Notes: generated by a model from the sequence alone, not told the origin. A DNA stretch of 64,000 nucleotides from Streptomyces cyanogenus (GCF_017526105.1 NZ_CP071839.1:3152501-3216500), one strand, 5' to 3'; counted from the stretch's first letter, positions 46,307 to 56,353 are shown. Made by a program: numbers and translations.

Positions 46307-46984
46307 TCACAGCCGCTTGACCCCCTTGATGCGGCCGACCTTGGCGGAGCGGGTACGCGCCTTGGCCTTCAGCGCCCCGAGTCCGCCGCGCTGGCTGCCG
46401 ATGCGCAGGCCGGTGCCGGAGGAGAGCCAGCCGGAGGAGATGTCCCCGGCCTTGGCGGTGGGCCCGCTCTCGGTGAGCGGGTCGTTGTCGGAGTGGCGGG
46501 CCAGCCACATCACGCCGGGTACCACGAACGGGGCGAGCAGCAGGTCGTACAGGGCGGCCGAGAACAGCAGCCCGGACAGGCCGACATGGCGGGCGGCGGT
46601 GTCGCCGACCAGGGCGCCCACCCCGGCGTAGAGCAGGGTGGAGCCGATGGCGGCGGCGACCACGACGGCCATCGGGCCGGTCGCGGACTTCAGTCTGCCG
46701 TTCTCCGGCCGGATGAGCCCGGCGAGGTAGCCGATGACGCACAGCACGAGCGCGTACCGGCCGGCCGCGTGGTCGGCGGGCGGGGCCAGGTCGGCGAGCA
46801 GGCCGGCGCCGAAGCCGACGAGGGCGCCGCCGACATGGCCGTACACCATCGCCAGGCCGAGAACGGTGAGCAGCAGCAGGTCGGGGACGGCACCGGGCAG
46901 GTGCAGCCGGGCGAGGACGCTCACCTGGACGACCAGGGCCACGACGACCAGCGCGGTGGAGAGCAGGATCCGGTTGACACGCAT
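46307..46984 (-). CDS. mreD: Rod shape-determining protein MreD
   Basis: 225 residues, five or so membrane helices in the first ~165 residues (ILLSTALVVVALVVQVSVLARL; PDLLLLTVLGLAMVYG; GALVGFGAGLLADLAPPADH; ALVLCVIGYLAGLI; AVVVAAAIGSTLLYAGVGAL). The C-terminal ~50 residues are a basic cytoplasmic tail (GSQRGGLGALKAKARTRSAKVGRIKGVKRL), longer than the usual MreD (about 160-180). It bridges MreC to PBP2/RodA in the elongation-type complex. ATG 46984; only 12 bases separate it from mreC, so they form one unit. Confidence 0.9.
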   Translation of the reverse strand: MRVNRILLSTALVVVALVVQVSVLARLHLPGAVPDLLLLTVLGLAMVYGHVGGALVGFGAGLLADLAPPADHAAGRYALVLCVIGYLAGLIRPENGRLKSATGPMAVVVAAAIGSTLLYAGVGALVGDTAARHVGLSGLLFSAALYDLLLAPFVVPGVMWLARHSDNDPLTESGPTAKAGDISSGWLSSGTGLRIGSQRGGLGALKAKARTRSAKVGRIKGVKRL

Positions 46985-46996
46985 GGGATTCGGCTC

Positions 46997-47935
46997 CTAC
47001 TGCTGTTCGTCGGTGGCGGGGGCGTCGGCCGACGGGGTGACGGTGACGGTCACCGTCGGTGTCGGGACCGGTTTCGGCTGGGCCGGGAGCACGGTGTCCC
47101 GCGGGTCCTTCTTCGGCGCCTGTACGACCACGCCGACGATGTCGAGCTTGGTGAAGCTGACGTACGGGGTGACGTAGAGGGTGCGGGTCAGGCCGCCGCC
47201 GGAGGGGTCCACGCGGGAGACCACGCCGACCGGGACGCCGGGCACGAACGGCTTGTCGGCCTGCGATCCGAACGTGACGAGCCGGTCGCCCTTCTTCACC
47301 TCCGCCTTGCCGTTGAGCAGTTCCACGCGCAGCGGGCGGTCGCCCTGTCCGGAGGCGAAGCCCAGTTCGTCGCCCGCCTCCATGCGGGTGCCGACGGTGA
47401 AGTCGGGGTCGTTGGCCAGCAGCACGGTGGAGGTGCTGGGACCGACGGTGGTGACCCGGCCGACCAGGCCGTCGCCGTTCAGGACGGTCATGTCCCGCTG
47501 GATGCCGTCGTTGGCGCCGGCGTCGATGGTGATGGTCCAGGAGAAGCCCTGGGCCGAGCCTATGGCGATGACCTGGGCGCCCTTGATGCCGTACTGCCCC
47601 TCGCCGGCGATCTTCAGCAGTCTGTCCAGCTGCTTGAGGCGGCTGCGGTTGCGGTCGTCGCTGCCGAGCTTGGCCTTGAGGGCCGCGTTCTCCTTCTCCA
47701 GCGTGGCGAGCCGGTCGTGCCGGCTGCCGGAGTCACGGACCGCGGAGACGGCGTTGCCGACCGGGTCGACCGCGGAGGACAACCCGTTCTCGACCGGGCC
47801 GAACACCGCGGCGGCGGCGTGCCGGGCACCGTCGACCGGGGAGTTCCGGCCTCCCCGGATGTCCACCGTGATCAGCGCGAACGCGATGGCGACCAGCAGG
47901 ACCAGGAGCAGCCGGCTCTCTTTCGTGTCCCTCAC
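46997..47935 (-). CDS. mreC: Rod shape-determining protein MreC
   Basis: 312 residues, one N-terminal membrane helix (RLLLVLLVAIAFALITVDI), a short coiled coil (DRLATLEKENAALKAKL, about residues 73-95), then the beta-barrel periplasmic/extracytoplasmic MreC domain (AQVIAIGSAQGFSWTITIDAGANDGIQRDMTVLNGDGLVGRV; FGSQADKPFVPGVPVGVVSRVDPS). The C-terminus is Pro/Thr/Val-rich. Start ATG or GTG at 47935. It is transcribed after mreB, from which it is separated by a terminator-like hairpin. Confidence 0.95.
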   Translation of the reverse strand: MRDTKESRLLLVLLVAIAFALITVDIRGGRNSPVDGARHAAAAVFGPVENGLSSAVDPVGNAVSAVRDSGSRHDRLATLEKENAALKAKLGSDDRNRSRLKQLDRLLKIAGEGQYGIKGAQVIAIGSAQGFSWTITIDAGANDGIQRDMTVLNGDGLVGRVTTVGPSTSTVLLANDPDFTVGTRMEAGDELGFASGQGDRPLRVELLNGKAEVKKGDRLVTFGSQADKPFVPGVPVGVVSRVDPSGGGLTRTLYVTPYVSFTKLDIVGVVVQAPKKDPRDTVLPAQPKPVPTPTVTVTVTPSADAPATDEQQ

Positions 47936-48051
47936 GTGCGGCGGCCGTGCCCTTCCTCAAGTAGGAATTCGTCGGACCCCTGGAAAACGCGCGTGTGACG
48001 ACGCAACCCAAGAGGCCCATTTGCGGGAGCTTATGCCTCTATATCAACGAT

Positions 48052-48085
48052 CCGCCGCACGAGAGGAGAACGTCTCGTACGGCGG
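48052..48085 (-). terminator. Hairpin between mreB and mreC
   Basis: CCGCCGCACGAGA (48052-48064) and TCTCGTACGGCGG (48073-48085) pair over 13 bp with one mismatch, eight-base loop, 15 bases past the mreB stop. It would let mreB be a one-gene transcript, with partial readthrough to mreCD. Confidence 0.7.
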
Positions 48086-48100
48086 AATCGAAGAGTTACG

Positions 48101-49132
48101 TCATCTGCGCGGCTGGGCGTCCAGTACCTGCTGCAGCGCCTCGAACTCCTCGACGCACTTGCCGGAGCCGAGCGCGACGCTGTCCAGCGGGTCCTCGGCG
48201 ATGTGGATCGGCATGCCGGTCTCCCGCCGCAGCCGCTCGTCGAGCCCGCGCAGCAGGGCTCCGCCGCCGGTCAGAACGATTCCGCGGTCCATGATGTCGC
48301 CGGACAGCTCCGGCGGGCACTTGTCGAGGGTGGTCTTCACCGCGTCCACGATCGCGTTGACCGGTTCCTCGATCGCCTTGCGGACCTCGGCCGCCGAGAT
48401 GACGACGGTCTTCGGCAGCCCGGACACCAGGTCCCGGCCGCGCACTTCGGTGTGCTCGTCGGTGTCGAGTTCGTACGCCGAACCGATGGTGATCTTGATC
48501 TGCTCGGCCGTGCGCTCACCCAGCAGGAGGCTGTACTCCTTCTTGATGTACTGGATGATCGCGTTGTCCAGTTCGTCGCCGGCGACGCGGATGGACTGGG
48601 CGGTGACGATGCCGCCGAGGGAGATGACCGCGACCTCCGTGGTGCCGCCGCCGATGTCCACCACCATGTTGCCCGTGGCCTCGTGGACCGGCAGACCGGA
48701 GCCGATGGCGGCGGCCATGGGCTCCTCGATGATGTGCACCTGGCGGGCGCCTGCCTGGGAGGACGCCTCGATGACCGCACGGCGCTCGACGCCCGTGATG
48801 CCGGAGGGCACGCAGACGACGACCCGCGGCCGGGCCAGATACCGCCGCTTGTGGATCTTCAGGATGAAGTAGCGGAGCATCCGCTCGGTGATCTCGAAGT
48901 CGGCGATCACGCCGTCCTTCAGCGGGCGGACGGCGACGATGTTGCCCGGCGTCCGGCCGATCATCTTCTTCGCTTCGGCACCGACCGCGAGGATCCCACC
49001 CGTGTTGGTGTTGATCGCCACGACGGACGGCTCGTTCAGTACGATCCCGCGACCCCTGACGTACACCAGCGTGTTGGCGGTCCCGAGGTCGACAGCCATG
49101 TCACGGCCGATGAACGACATTGAGTTCCCCAT
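48101..49132 (-). CDS. mreB: Rod shape-determining protein MreB (actin homologue)
   Basis: 343 residues, ATP-binding actin-like protein that in Streptomyces acts in spore-wall and aerial hyphal assembly. [19 protein letters not shown] (phosphate 1), [18 protein letters not shown] (phosphate 2), GEIKITIG-like [12 protein letters not shown] and [17 protein letters not shown] (adenosine) are all present. The N-terminal [11 protein letters not shown] can also begin at ATG 49120 with GGGGA upstream; the longer ATG 49132 is kept. Upstream is a 257-base gap (49133-49389) that must hold its promoter(s) and the ndk terminator. Confidence 0.97.
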   Translation of the reverse strand: MGNSMSFIGRDMAVDLGTANTLVYVRGRGIVLNEPSVVAINTNTGGILAVGAEAKKMIGRTPGNIVAVRPLKDGVIADFEITERMLRYFILKIHKRRYLARPRVVVCVPSGITGVERRAVIEASSQAGARQVHIIEEPMAAAIGSGLPVHEATGNMVVDIGGGTTEVAVISLGGIVTAQSIRVAGDELDNAIIQYIKKEYSLLLGERTAEQIKITIGSAYELDTDEHTEVRGRDLVSGLPKTVVISAAEVRKAIEEPVNAIVDAVKTTLDKCPPELSGDIMDRGIVLTGGGALLRGLDERLRRETGMPIHIAEDPLDSVALGSGKCVEEFEALQQVLDAQPRR

Positions 49133-49334
49133 CCGGATTCATCTGGCCTTCCCGAGCTTTTGAGGGCATGTCAGGTCGGCGAGGCGGGTGCTGTGACGTG
49201 AAGGCTTCCATCGTAAACGCGCCTGCACGAACACTGCGCGAGGGTCTCCGCCATTGTCACCAGATGGCGTGCCGCCCCGCTTGTGGAGACGGGCGTTCGG
49301 GGAGGCTCGTTCCCTCGATCGCCGGTACCCATGC

Positions 49335-49369
49335 CAGAAAAACCGAGGTCCGGGGGCGCGCCCCGGACC
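49335..49369 (-). terminator. ndk terminator with U-tract
   Basis: GGTCCGGGG (49347-49355), loop GCGCG and CCCCGGACC (49361-49369) pair perfectly, and on the minus strand a run of five U follows (complement of AAAAA at about 49338-49342). This is a classical intrinsic terminator, uncommon in this GC-rich window. Confidence 0.85.
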
Positions 49370-49389
49370 CTCCGCCGCGGCCGGAGGCG

Positions 49390-49803
49390 TTACGCCCGAC
49401 CCGGGAAGAAGATCTTCACCTCGCGCTCGGCGGACTCCTCGGAGTCGGAGGCGTGGATCAGGTTCTCGCGCACGATCACGCCGTAGTCACCGCGGATCGA
49501 ACCGGGCGCGGCGGCGATCGGGTCGGTCGGGCCGGCCAGCGCGCGCAGGCCCTCGATGACCCGCTCACCCTCGACGATCATCGCCACGACCGGACCGGAG
49601 GACATGAACTCCACCAGCGGCTCGTAGAACGGCTTGCCCTTGTGCTCGCCGTAGTGCTGCTCCAGCGTGTCGTGGTCCAGGGTGCGCAGCTCCAGCGCGG
49701 TGATCTGCCAGCCGGCCTTGCGCTCGATACGGCTGATGATCTCGCCGGTCAGGCCTCGACGGACGGCGTCGGGCTTGAGGAGGACGAGGGTGCGCTGGCT
49801 CAC
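49390..49803 (-). CDS. ndk: Nucleoside diphosphate kinase
   Basis: 137 residues, transfers the gamma-phosphate between nucleoside triphosphates and diphosphates. TLVLLKPDAVRRGL at the N-terminus, EFMSSGPVVAMIVEGERVIEGLRAL, and the active-site His in RGDYGVIVRENLIHASDSEESAEREVKIFF. GTG 49803 with AAGGAG-like GGAG upstream. It lies after the DUF4233 gene, 65 bases away. Confidence 0.98.
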   Translation of the reverse strand: MSQRTLVLLKPDAVRRGLTGEIISRIERKAGWQITALELRTLDHDTLEQHYGEHKGKPFYEPLVEFMSSGPVVAMIVEGERVIEGLRALAGPTDPIAAAPGSIRGDYGVIVRENLIHASDSEESAEREVKIFFPGRA

Positions 49804-49868
49804 GAGGGGCTCCTTACACGACTTGCGGGTGCGGTGGGACGAGGTTACAGGGCGTGTCGGCGCCCTTG

Positions 49869-50231
49869 TTACGCAGCGTCAGCCGTGGAGGAGGAGGACT
49901 GGGCCTGCGCGGCGAATCTCGCCTTCGCCTCGTCCACCTTTCGCCCGAAGTGCACCGACGCCCACCACAGCGCCGCGAACACCGCACCCATGAAGAACAT
50001 GGTGGGGACGAAGATCCCGGACGCGATCAGGGCGATCTGCAGCGCCCAGCCGAGGGCCACTCCGCCGGGCCGGGTCACCATGCCGCACAGCAGCACGCAC
50101 AGCAGCATGGCGATGCCGCTGACCAGCCACACCGTGGAGGCGGACAGGGCCGGGTCCTTCATCGCGACGAGCCCGGCGAAACCGATGACGAAGAACTCGC
50201 CGATCAGCGTCGATGCACAGAGCGTACGCAT
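49869..50231 (-). CDS. DUF4233 membrane protein
   Basis: 120 residues with four membrane helices (STLIGEFFVIGFAGLVAM; TVWLVSGIAMLLCVLLCGMV; GVALGWALQIALIASGIFV; MFFMGAVFAALWWASV) and a short charged C-terminus ending in SSSSTADAA. Widely conserved directly after folC in actinobacteria; function unknown. The start is eight bases after the folC stop, so the two are co-translated. Confidence 0.9.
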   Translation of the reverse strand: MRTLCASTLIGEFFVIGFAGLVAMKDPALSASTVWLVSGIAMLLCVLLCGMVTRPGGVALGWALQIALIASGIFVPTMFFMGAVFAALWWASVHFGRKVDEAKARFAAQAQSSSSTADAA

Positions 50232-50239
50232 CCTCAGTC

Positions 50240-51754
50240 TCAGCCCTTCCCCAGCAGCAGCCGGGCCTCGCCGACCGTGATGACCGAACCGGTGACCAGC
50301 ACGCCGCCGCCGGCGAACTCGCCCTCCTCCTCGGCCAGCGTGATCGCGGCCTCCAGGGCGTCCGGCAGCCGCGGCTCGACCTGCACCCGCTCGTCGCCGA
50401 ACACCTCGACGGCGATCGCGGCCAGCTCGTCCGCGTCCATGGCGCGATGGCTGGAGTTCTGTGTGACGACGACCTCGGCGAAGATCGGCTCGAAGGCCTC
50501 CAGCACCCCGCGCACGTTCTTGTCACCGCTCGCGCCGACGACCCCGATCAGCCGGGTGAAGTCGAACGCCTCCCGCACGGCCTCGGCGGTGGCCTCCGCG
50601 CCGGCCGGGTTGTGCGCGGCGTCCAGGACGACGGTGGGAGAGCGCCGTACGACCTCCAGCCGCCCCGGGGACGACACGGCCGCGAAGGCCTTGCGCACGG
50701 TGTCGATGTCCAGCGGCTCGGCGCGCTGCGCGCCGACGCCGAAGAACGCCTCCACGGCGGCGAGCGCGACGGCCGCGTTGTGCGCCTGGTGGGCGCCGTG
50801 CAGCGGCAGGTAGACCTCGGGGTACTCGCCGCCGAGGCCGCGCAGTGTGAGCAGCTGCCCGCCGACGGCGACCTGCCGGGCGACGACTCCGAACTCCAGG
50901 CCCTCGCGGGCCACGGTGGCGTCCACCTCGACGGCCTTCTTCAGCAGCACCTGCGCCGCGTCCACCGGCTGCTGGGCCAGGATCACGGTCGCGTCCTGCT
51001 TGATGATGCCGCTCTTCTCGCCGGCGATCTGTGCGGGCGTCTCGCCGAGCCGGTCGGTGTGGTCGAGGTCGATGGGGGTCACGACGGCGACGTCGCCGTC
51101 GATCACGTTCGTGGCGTCCCAGGAGCCGCCCATGCCGACCTCGACGACGGCGACGTCCACGGGGGCGTCCGCGAAGGCCGCGTACGCCATGCCGGTGAGC
51201 ACCTCGAAGAAGGACAGCCGGTACTCCTGCTGTCCGTCGACCATCTCCACGTACGGCTTGATGTCCTGGTACGTCTCGACGAACCGCTCGGCGGAGATCG
51301 GGCCGCCGTCCAGGCTGATCCGCTCGGTGATCGACTGCACGTGCGGGCTGGTGTAACGGCCGGTGCGCAGCTCGAAGGCACCGAGCAGGGCCTCGATCAT
51401 GCGGGCGGTGGAGGTCTTGCCGTTCGTGCCCGTGATGTGGATCGAGGGGTACGAGCGCTGGGGCTCGCCGAGTACGTCCATCAGCGCGGCGATGCGGCTG
51501 ACCGAGGGCTCCAGCTTCGTCTCGCCCCAGCGGGTCGCCAGCTCCGCCTCGACCTCGCGCAGCGCCTTGTCGACCTCCGGGTCCTCGGGGCGCGCGGGGA
51601 CGTCGGCCTGCGGCGGGCCGCCCTGGGTGCGCAGGGTGCGGCTGCCGGCCTCGATGACCGCGAGGTCGGGGTCGCGGGTGGTCTCGGCCTCGATGATCTC
51701 GTCGAAGGAGTCGAGGGGGTCGGGGGTGTCGCTGGTGCCGGGCGCTTCGCTCAC
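50240..51754 (-). CDS. folC: Folylpolyglutamate synthase / dihydrofolate synthase
   Basis: 504 residues, Mur-ligase fold enzyme that adds glutamate tails to folates. An N-terminal Asp/Pro/Thr-rich extension (about 70 residues) precedes ALREVEAELATRWGETKLEPSVSRIAALMDVLGEPQRSYPSIHITGTNGKTSTARMIEALL, where TGTNGKTS is the ATP loop (near residue 110). SPHVQSITERI, DVAVVEVGMGGSWDATN, and GEKSGIIK follow, and LDAAHNPAGAEA is in the C-terminal domain. GTG 51754; the longer frame upstream is GC-rich noise. It sits between valS and ndk as in other Streptomyces. Confidence 0.96.
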   Translation of the reverse strand: MSEAPGTSDTPDPLDSFDEIIEAETTRDPDLAVIEAGSRTLRTQGGPPQADVPARPEDPEVDKALREVEAELATRWGETKLEPSVSRIAALMDVLGEPQRSYPSIHITGTNGKTSTARMIEALLGAFELRTGRYTSPHVQSITERISLDGGPISAERFVETYQDIKPYVEMVDGQQEYRLSFFEVLTGMAYAAFADAPVDVAVVEVGMGGSWDATNVIDGDVAVVTPIDLDHTDRLGETPAQIAGEKSGIIKQDATVILAQQPVDAAQVLLKKAVEVDATVAREGLEFGVVARQVAVGGQLLTLRGLGGEYPEVYLPLHGAHQAHNAAVALAAVEAFFGVGAQRAEPLDIDTVRKAFAAVSSPGRLEVVRRSPTVVLDAAHNPAGAEATAEAVREAFDFTRLIGVVGASGDKNVRGVLEAFEPIFAEVVVTQNSSHRAMDADELAAIAVEVFGDERVQVEPRLPDALEAAITLAEEEGEFAGGGVLVTGSVITVGEARLLLGKG

Positions 51755-51901
51755 GGCACCCAGTCTACGGAGCGGGAGTGACAAAGGGTGCGGGGGCTTG
51801 GGGCGGCCGGGGAAGGGGTGGCTGGTGATCCTGTACGGGTGCGGGCCGCCGATCGCTTGCGGGGGCGGGCCGATGCTTGGGGGCGCGGGCCGTCGATCGC
51901 T

Positions 51902-51935
51902 TCTCGCGCACTTCCCCGCACCCCTTCGGGGCGCG
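51902..51935. repeat. Copy of a common Streptomyces intergenic repeat
   Basis: TTCTCGCGCACTTCCCCGCA and the following CCCCTTCGGGGCGC resemble a repeat I recognise from many Streptomyces gaps, with a core GTTCCCCGCGCCCCTT. Similar but weaker pieces occur near 59960 and 62010. The gap 51755-52010 also carries two copies of GCGGGCCGYCGATCGCTT (about 51841 and 51884) and no gene. Confidence 0.45.
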
Positions 51936-51972
51936 CGAAGGCCCCGGCGCCTCAACGGCACCGGGGCCTTCG
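51936..51972 (-). terminator. Terminator of valS
   Basis: CGAAGGCCCCGG (51936-51947) and CCGGGGCCTTCG (51961-51972) pair perfectly with a further partial pairing (CGCC/GGC) inside the loop, 39 bases past the valS stop on the minus strand. Confidence 0.85.
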
Positions 51973-52010
51973 GCCACGTCAAACGTTTGACGCTCCCCGG
52001 CGTGAGTGAC

Positions 52011-54635
52011 TCACGCCTGCGGCAGCTTCTCCAGCTGGGCGGTGATGCGGGCGATGTCCTCGTCCGCCTTGGCCAGCCGCGTGCGGATCTTGTCCACCAC
52101 GTTCTCCGGGGCCTTGGCCAGGAACGCCTCGTTCCCGAGCTTGGCCGTGGCCTGGGCCTTCTCCTTCTCCGCGGCGGCGAGATCCTTCGCGAGGCGCTTG
52201 CGCTCCGCGGCGACGTCGATCGTGCCGGAGAGGTCGAGGGCGACCTCGGCGCCCGCCACCGGCAGGGTCGCCGTGGCGGTGAAGGAGTCACCCTCCGGCT
52301 GGAGCCGGAGCAGCTGGCGGATGGCCGCCTCGTGCGGGGCGAGGGCCGTGCCGTCGAGCGTCAGCCGTGCCGGGACCCGCTGGCCGGGCTGCAGGCCCTG
52401 GTCGGCGCGGAAGCGGCGGACCTCGGTGATGACCGACTGGAGCGTGGAGATCTCCTGCTCGGCCGCCTGGTCGCGGAAGCCGCTGTCGGTCGGCCAGTCG
52501 GCGATGACGATCGACTCGCCGCCGGTCAGCGTCGTCCAGAGGGTCTCCGTGACGAACGGGACGACCGGGTGCAGCAGCTTGAGGGTGACGTCCAGGACCT
52601 CGCCGAGGACGCGCTGGGAGACCTCGGCCGGTTCGCCGCCCGCCTGGAAGACGGTCTTGGACAGCTCGACGTACCAGTCGAAGACCTCGTCCCACGCGAA
52701 GTGGAAGAGGGCGTCGGAGAGCTTGGCGAACTGGAAGTCGTCGTAGTACGCGTCGACCTCGGCGACCACCGAGTTGAGCCGGGAGAGGATCCAGCGGTCG
52801 GTCGCCGACATCTTCGACGGGTCCGGGAGCGGGCCCTGGACCGTCGCGCCGTTCATCAGCGCGAAGCGGGTCGCGTTCCAGATCTTGTTGGCGAAGTTGC
52901 GCGAGCCCTGGACCCAGTCCTCGCCGATCGGGACGTCGACGCCCGGGTTGGCGCCGCGGGCCAGGGTGAAGCGCAGCGCGTCGGAGCCGTACTTGTCCAT
53001 CCAGTCCAGCGGGTTGACCGCGTTGCCGAAGGACTTCGACATCTTCTTGCCGAACTGGTCGCGGACCATGCCGTGCAGGGCGATGGTGTGGAACGGCGGG
53101 GTGCCGTCCATCGCGTACAGGCCGAACATCATCATCCGGGCGACCCAGAAGAAGAGGATGTCGTAGCCGGTGACCAGCACGGAGTTCGGGTAGAACTTCG
53201 CGAGCGACTCGGTCTGCTCGGGCCAGCCGAGGGTGGAGAACGGCCACAGGCCGGAGGAGAACCAGGTGTCGAGGACGTCGGTGTCCTGGTGCCAGCCCTC
53301 GCCGGCCGGCGGCTCCTCGTCGGGGCCGACGCAGACGACCTCGCCGTTCGGGCCGTACCAGACGGGGATGCGGTGGCCCCACCACAGCTGGCGCGAGATG
53401 CACCAGTCGTGCAGGTTGTCGACCCAGTCGAAGTACCGCTTCTCCATCTCCTGCGGGTGGATCCTGACGCGGCCGTCGCGGACGGCGTCGCCGGCGGCCT
53501 TGGCCAGCGGGCCGACCTTGACCCACCACTGCATGGACAGGCGCGGCTCGATGGTGGTCTTGCAGCGCGAGCAGTGGCCGACGGAGTGGACGTACGGCCG
53601 CTTCTCGGCGACGATCCGGCCCTCGGCGCGCAGCGCGGCGACGATCGCCGAGCGGGCCTCCAGGCGGTCCATGCCCTGGAAGGGGCCGTGGACGGTGATG
53701 ACGGCGTGCTCGTCCATCACGGTGATGGACGGCAGGTCGTGCCGCTGGCCGATCTCGAAGTCGTTCGGGTCGTGGGCCGGGGTGACCTTGACGGCGCCGG
53801 TGCCGAACTCGGGGTCGACGTGGGTGTCGGCGACGACCGGGATGGAGCGGTCGGTGAGCGGCAGGCGGATGAGCTTGCCGACGAGGTGCTTGTAGCGCTC
53901 GTCGTCGGGGTGGACGGCGACGGCGGTGTCACCGAGCATCGTCTCGGCGCGGGTGGTGGCGACGACGATGGACTCGTCCCCGTCGCCGTAGCGCATGGAG
54001 ACCAGCTCGCCGTCGTCGTCCTGGTACTCGACCTCGATGTCCGAGATCGCCGTCAGACAGCGCGGACACCAGTTGATGATGCGCTCGGCGCGGTAGATCA
54101 GCTCGTCGTCGTAGAGCTTCTTGAAGATGGTCTGGACGGCCTGGGACAGGCCCTCGTCCATGGTGAAGCGCTCACGCGACCAGGCGACACCGTCGCCGAG
54201 GCGGCGCATCTGCCCGGAGATCTGCCCGCCGGACTCGGCCTTCCACTGCCAGACCCGCTCGACGAAGGCTTCCCGTCCCAGGTCGTGCCGGGACTTGCCC
54301 TCCTTGCCGAGCTCCCGCTCCACGACGTTCTGCGTGGCGATGCCGGCGTGGTCCATGCCGGGCTGCCACAGCGTCTCGTAGCCCTGCATGCGCTTGCGGC
54401 GGGTCAGGGCGTCGATGAGGGTGTGCTCGAAGGCGTGCCCGAGGTGCAGGCTGCCCGTGACGTTCGGCGGCGGGATGACGATCGTGTACGGCGGCTTGTC
54501 GCTCTTCGCGTCCGCCTCGAAGTAACCGCGCTCTACCCAGCGCTCGTACAGCGGCCCCTCTACATCGGCCGGCGCGTACTGGGTCGGCAGTTCGGTGTCG
54601 GGCGCGGGTGGCTGCTGCTGAGCGTTCTCGGTCAC
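52011..54635 (-). CDS. valS: Valyl-tRNA synthetase
   Basis: 874 residues, class I aminoacyl-tRNA synthetase. The ATP-binding HIGH-type motif is [16 protein letters not shown] near residues 54-69, and KMSKS is [13 protein letters not shown] near residue 530. The editing CP1 domain lies between ([19 protein letters not shown]). The C-terminal ~65 residues form the coiled-coil arm typical of ValRS ([61 protein letters not shown]). GTG 54635; the frame stays open to 54767 but without ValRS sequence. No T-box was seen upstream. It diverges from the secreted protein gene at 54799. Confidence 0.98.
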   Translation of the reverse strand: MTENAQQQPPAPDTELPTQYAPADVEGPLYERWVERGYFEADAKSDKPPYTIVIPPPNVTGSLHLGHAFEHTLIDALTRRKRMQGYETLWQPGMDHAGIATQNVVERELGKEGKSRHDLGREAFVERVWQWKAESGGQISGQMRRLGDGVAWSRERFTMDEGLSQAVQTIFKKLYDDELIYRAERIINWCPRCLTAISDIEVEYQDDDGELVSMRYGDGDESIVVATTRAETMLGDTAVAVHPDDERYKHLVGKLIRLPLTDRSIPVVADTHVDPEFGTGAVKVTPAHDPNDFEIGQRHDLPSITVMDEHAVITVHGPFQGMDRLEARSAIVAALRAEGRIVAEKRPYVHSVGHCSRCKTTIEPRLSMQWWVKVGPLAKAAGDAVRDGRVRIHPQEMEKRYFDWVDNLHDWCISRQLWWGHRIPVWYGPNGEVVCVGPDEEPPAGEGWHQDTDVLDTWFSSGLWPFSTLGWPEQTESLAKFYPNSVLVTGYDILFFWVARMMMFGLYAMDGTPPFHTIALHGMVRDQFGKKMSKSFGNAVNPLDWMDKYGSDALRFTLARGANPGVDVPIGEDWVQGSRNFANKIWNATRFALMNGATVQGPLPDPSKMSATDRWILSRLNSVVAEVDAYYDDFQFAKLSDALFHFAWDEVFDWYVELSKTVFQAGGEPAEVSQRVLGEVLDVTLKLLHPVVPFVTETLWTTLTGGESIVIADWPTDSGFRDQAAEQEISTLQSVITEVRRFRADQGLQPGQRVPARLTLDGTALAPHEAAIRQLLRLQPEGDSFTATATLPVAGAEVALDLSGTIDVAAERKRLAKDLAAAEKEKAQATAKLGNEAFLAKAPENVVDKIRTRLAKADEDIARITAQLEKLPQA

Positions 54636-54798
54636 GGGGGTCAGTTTAGAGGCGCCTCGTCGGTGCCGTGAAACTCGTTTACCCCACGTTGTAAGGGCCC
54701 ACAGACGCGTGAAGCACTCGAACAAGCGTCGGTATGTTAAAAAGATCCAAATCATTGACGTGTTCAAGTCACTACCGTCCGGATCTTGGGAGTCTCAC

Positions 54799-55230
54799 AT
54801 GCGCCGTCGTCTGGCGACCACAGCAGGGTTGGCCGCAGCTGGCCTCATGCTCAGTACACTCAGCGCTCACCCTGCTGCCGCCGCAGAGAGAGACTGCTCG
54901 GTTCTCGACGGCATCCACATCGTGGCCAAGGGTGGGGGGGACCAGACGTACACGAGCAGGAACTCCCTCAAGGACGTCTACCTCTGGGTGAAGGACACCG
55001 CGGCAGACGGACACCATGTGGCAGTCAGGCTGGTGACACGGAGGGCGGACGGCTCCACCCACGTGTGGAGCTGGCACCACATGTACTCGGGCCAGGACAC
55101 CGAGGACAGCTGGTACACCACGGCTTCGGACCCGGGCGGCATCCGCCGGGTGTGGCACGAGGTCGCCACGTTCGAAGGCAACACAGAGATCTTCTCCTGC
55201 CTGTCCGAGGGCGAGAACAACACCGTGTAG
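54799..55230 (+). CDS. Small secreted protein, unknown
   Basis: 143 residues with a Sec signal peptide (MRRRLATTAGLAAAGLMLSTLSAHPAAAA, cleavage near residue 29). The mature part, ERDCSVLDGIHIVAKGGGDQTYTSRNSLKDVYLWVKDTAADGHHVAVRLVTRRADGSTHVWSWHHM, has two Cys (DCSV and FSCLSE), one near each end, likely a disulfide. It looks like a single beta-rich domain. ATG 54799 with GGGAG. The upstream stretch 54715-54790 is unusually AT-rich (TTAAAAAGATCCAAATCATTGAC) and probably holds the promoter. No homologue recognised. Confidence 0.75.
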   Translation: MRRRLATTAGLAAAGLMLSTLSAHPAAAAERDCSVLDGIHIVAKGGGDQTYTSRNSLKDVYLWVKDTAADGHHVAVRLVTRRADGSTHVWSWHHMYSGQDTEDSWYTTASDPGGIRRVWHEVATFEGNTEIFSCLSEGENNTV

Positions 55231-55366
55231 CGGTGTCCAGGATCCCGAGTGGCACCGGGCCGTGTCGTTTGCATGTTTGGTAACGATGCGGCCCCTGCTG
55301 GATCATCCTGTGATGCCTTCCGCAAGGATTCCGTCCGAGGAACACGCAACGGGAGGAACCCCAGAG

Positions 55367-56353
55367 ATGAGCAACAACCAGCCGGGCCCGTACGGCCAGC
55401 AGCCCCAGCAGCCGGGCCCGTACGGCCAGCAGCCCCAGCAGCCGGGGCCGTACGGCCAGCCGGGGCAGCCGGGGCAGCCGGGGCCGTACGGCCAGCCGGG
55501 CCCCTACGGCCAGCAGCCGCAGGCTCCCCAGCCCGGCTACGGCTATCCCCAGCAGGCCCCGCCGCCGGCGCAGCCGGGTTACGGCTACCCGCAGCAGGGC
55601 GTGCCGCAGCCGCCCGGCCCCTACGGCCAGCAGCCGTACGGCGCGCCGCAGGCTCCGCAGCCGGGCGGGGGCAAGAAGAAGACGGGCCTGATCATCGGCG
55701 CGGTGGCCGTGGTGGCCGTCGTGGCGGTGGGTGCGTACTTCGCCCTCAGCGGCGGCAGCAGCAGCGGTGTCGCGGACGACGGCCCGCACAAGCTGACCAC
55801 TCCGGCGACGGTGCTCACGGAGTACAAGAAGTCCGGCAACTCGGATTCGTCGGCCGATTTCAGCGACTCCGACCGTTCGGACTTCGAGAAGTGGGGGGTG
55901 AAGAACCCCACGCAGGTCAGTGCCAAGTACGAGAGCGGTAAGGGCCTCGCCATGAAGGGCCTCGGCTTCAGCGGCGTGTACGGGACGATCGACAACCCTG
56001 AGGCGATTGTCGACGCCATGTTCGCCAAGGCCAAGACGGAGTCCGAGAAGGACCAGGGCGATTCCGACACCAAGGGCAAGCTGGTCGGCAGTCCCGAGAC
56101 TGTCCACCCTGCGAACTTCAACGGGATCATGAAGTGCCAGGTGGCTCAGATCGACAGCAGCGCCTCGGCGTCCTCAGAGGCAGGGGTGCCGAAGACCCTT
56201 AAGTTGCCGATCTGCATCTGGGGCGACCACAGCACCGTCGCCATCGTCTCTTCGTACAGCGTCGCCTCCATCGCCTCGGGCGAGGGTGGCTCGGTGGACG
56301 ATGCCGCAGAGATCGCGGCCAAGCTGCGCAATGACGTGCGCGAGAAGATCTAG
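55367..56353 (+). CDS. Membrane-anchored protein with Pro/Gln/Tyr/Gly-rich N-terminus
   Basis: 328 residues. The first ~110 residues are a cytoplasmic low-complexity tract made of GPYGQQPQQP, GPYGQPGQPGQP and GYGYPQQ units, followed by GKKK, one membrane helix (TGLIIGAVAVVAVVAVGAYFAL) and an outside domain of ~190 residues (TPATVLTEYKKSGNSDSSADFSDSDRSDFEKWGVKNPTQVSAKYESGKGLAMKGLGFSGVYG ... KCQVAQIDSSA ... ICIWGDHSTVAIVSSYS). Two Cys may pair. This layout is common in Streptomyces (PYGQ proteins) with no known function. ATG 55367 with GGGAGG upstream. Confidence 0.8.
   Translation: MSNNQPGPYGQQPQQPGPYGQQPQQPGPYGQPGQPGQPGPYGQPGPYGQQPQAPQPGYGYPQQAPPPAQPGYGYPQQGVPQPPGPYGQQPYGAPQAPQPGGGKKKTGLIIGAVAVVAVVAVGAYFALSGGSSSGVADDGPHKLTTPATVLTEYKKSGNSDSSADFSDSDRSDFEKWGVKNPTQVSAKYESGKGLAMKGLGFSGVYGTIDNPEAIVDAMFAKAKTESEKDQGDSDTKGKLVGSPETVHPANFNGIMKCQVAQIDSSASASSEAGVPKTLKLPICIWGDHSTVAIVSSYSVASIASGEGGSVDDAAEIAAKLRNDVREKI

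Noticed and set aside
54636..54798. T-box leader of valS
   Set aside because: The short gap between valS and the divergent secreted gene lacks the expected conserved T-box (AGGGUGGNACCGCG-like) sequence.
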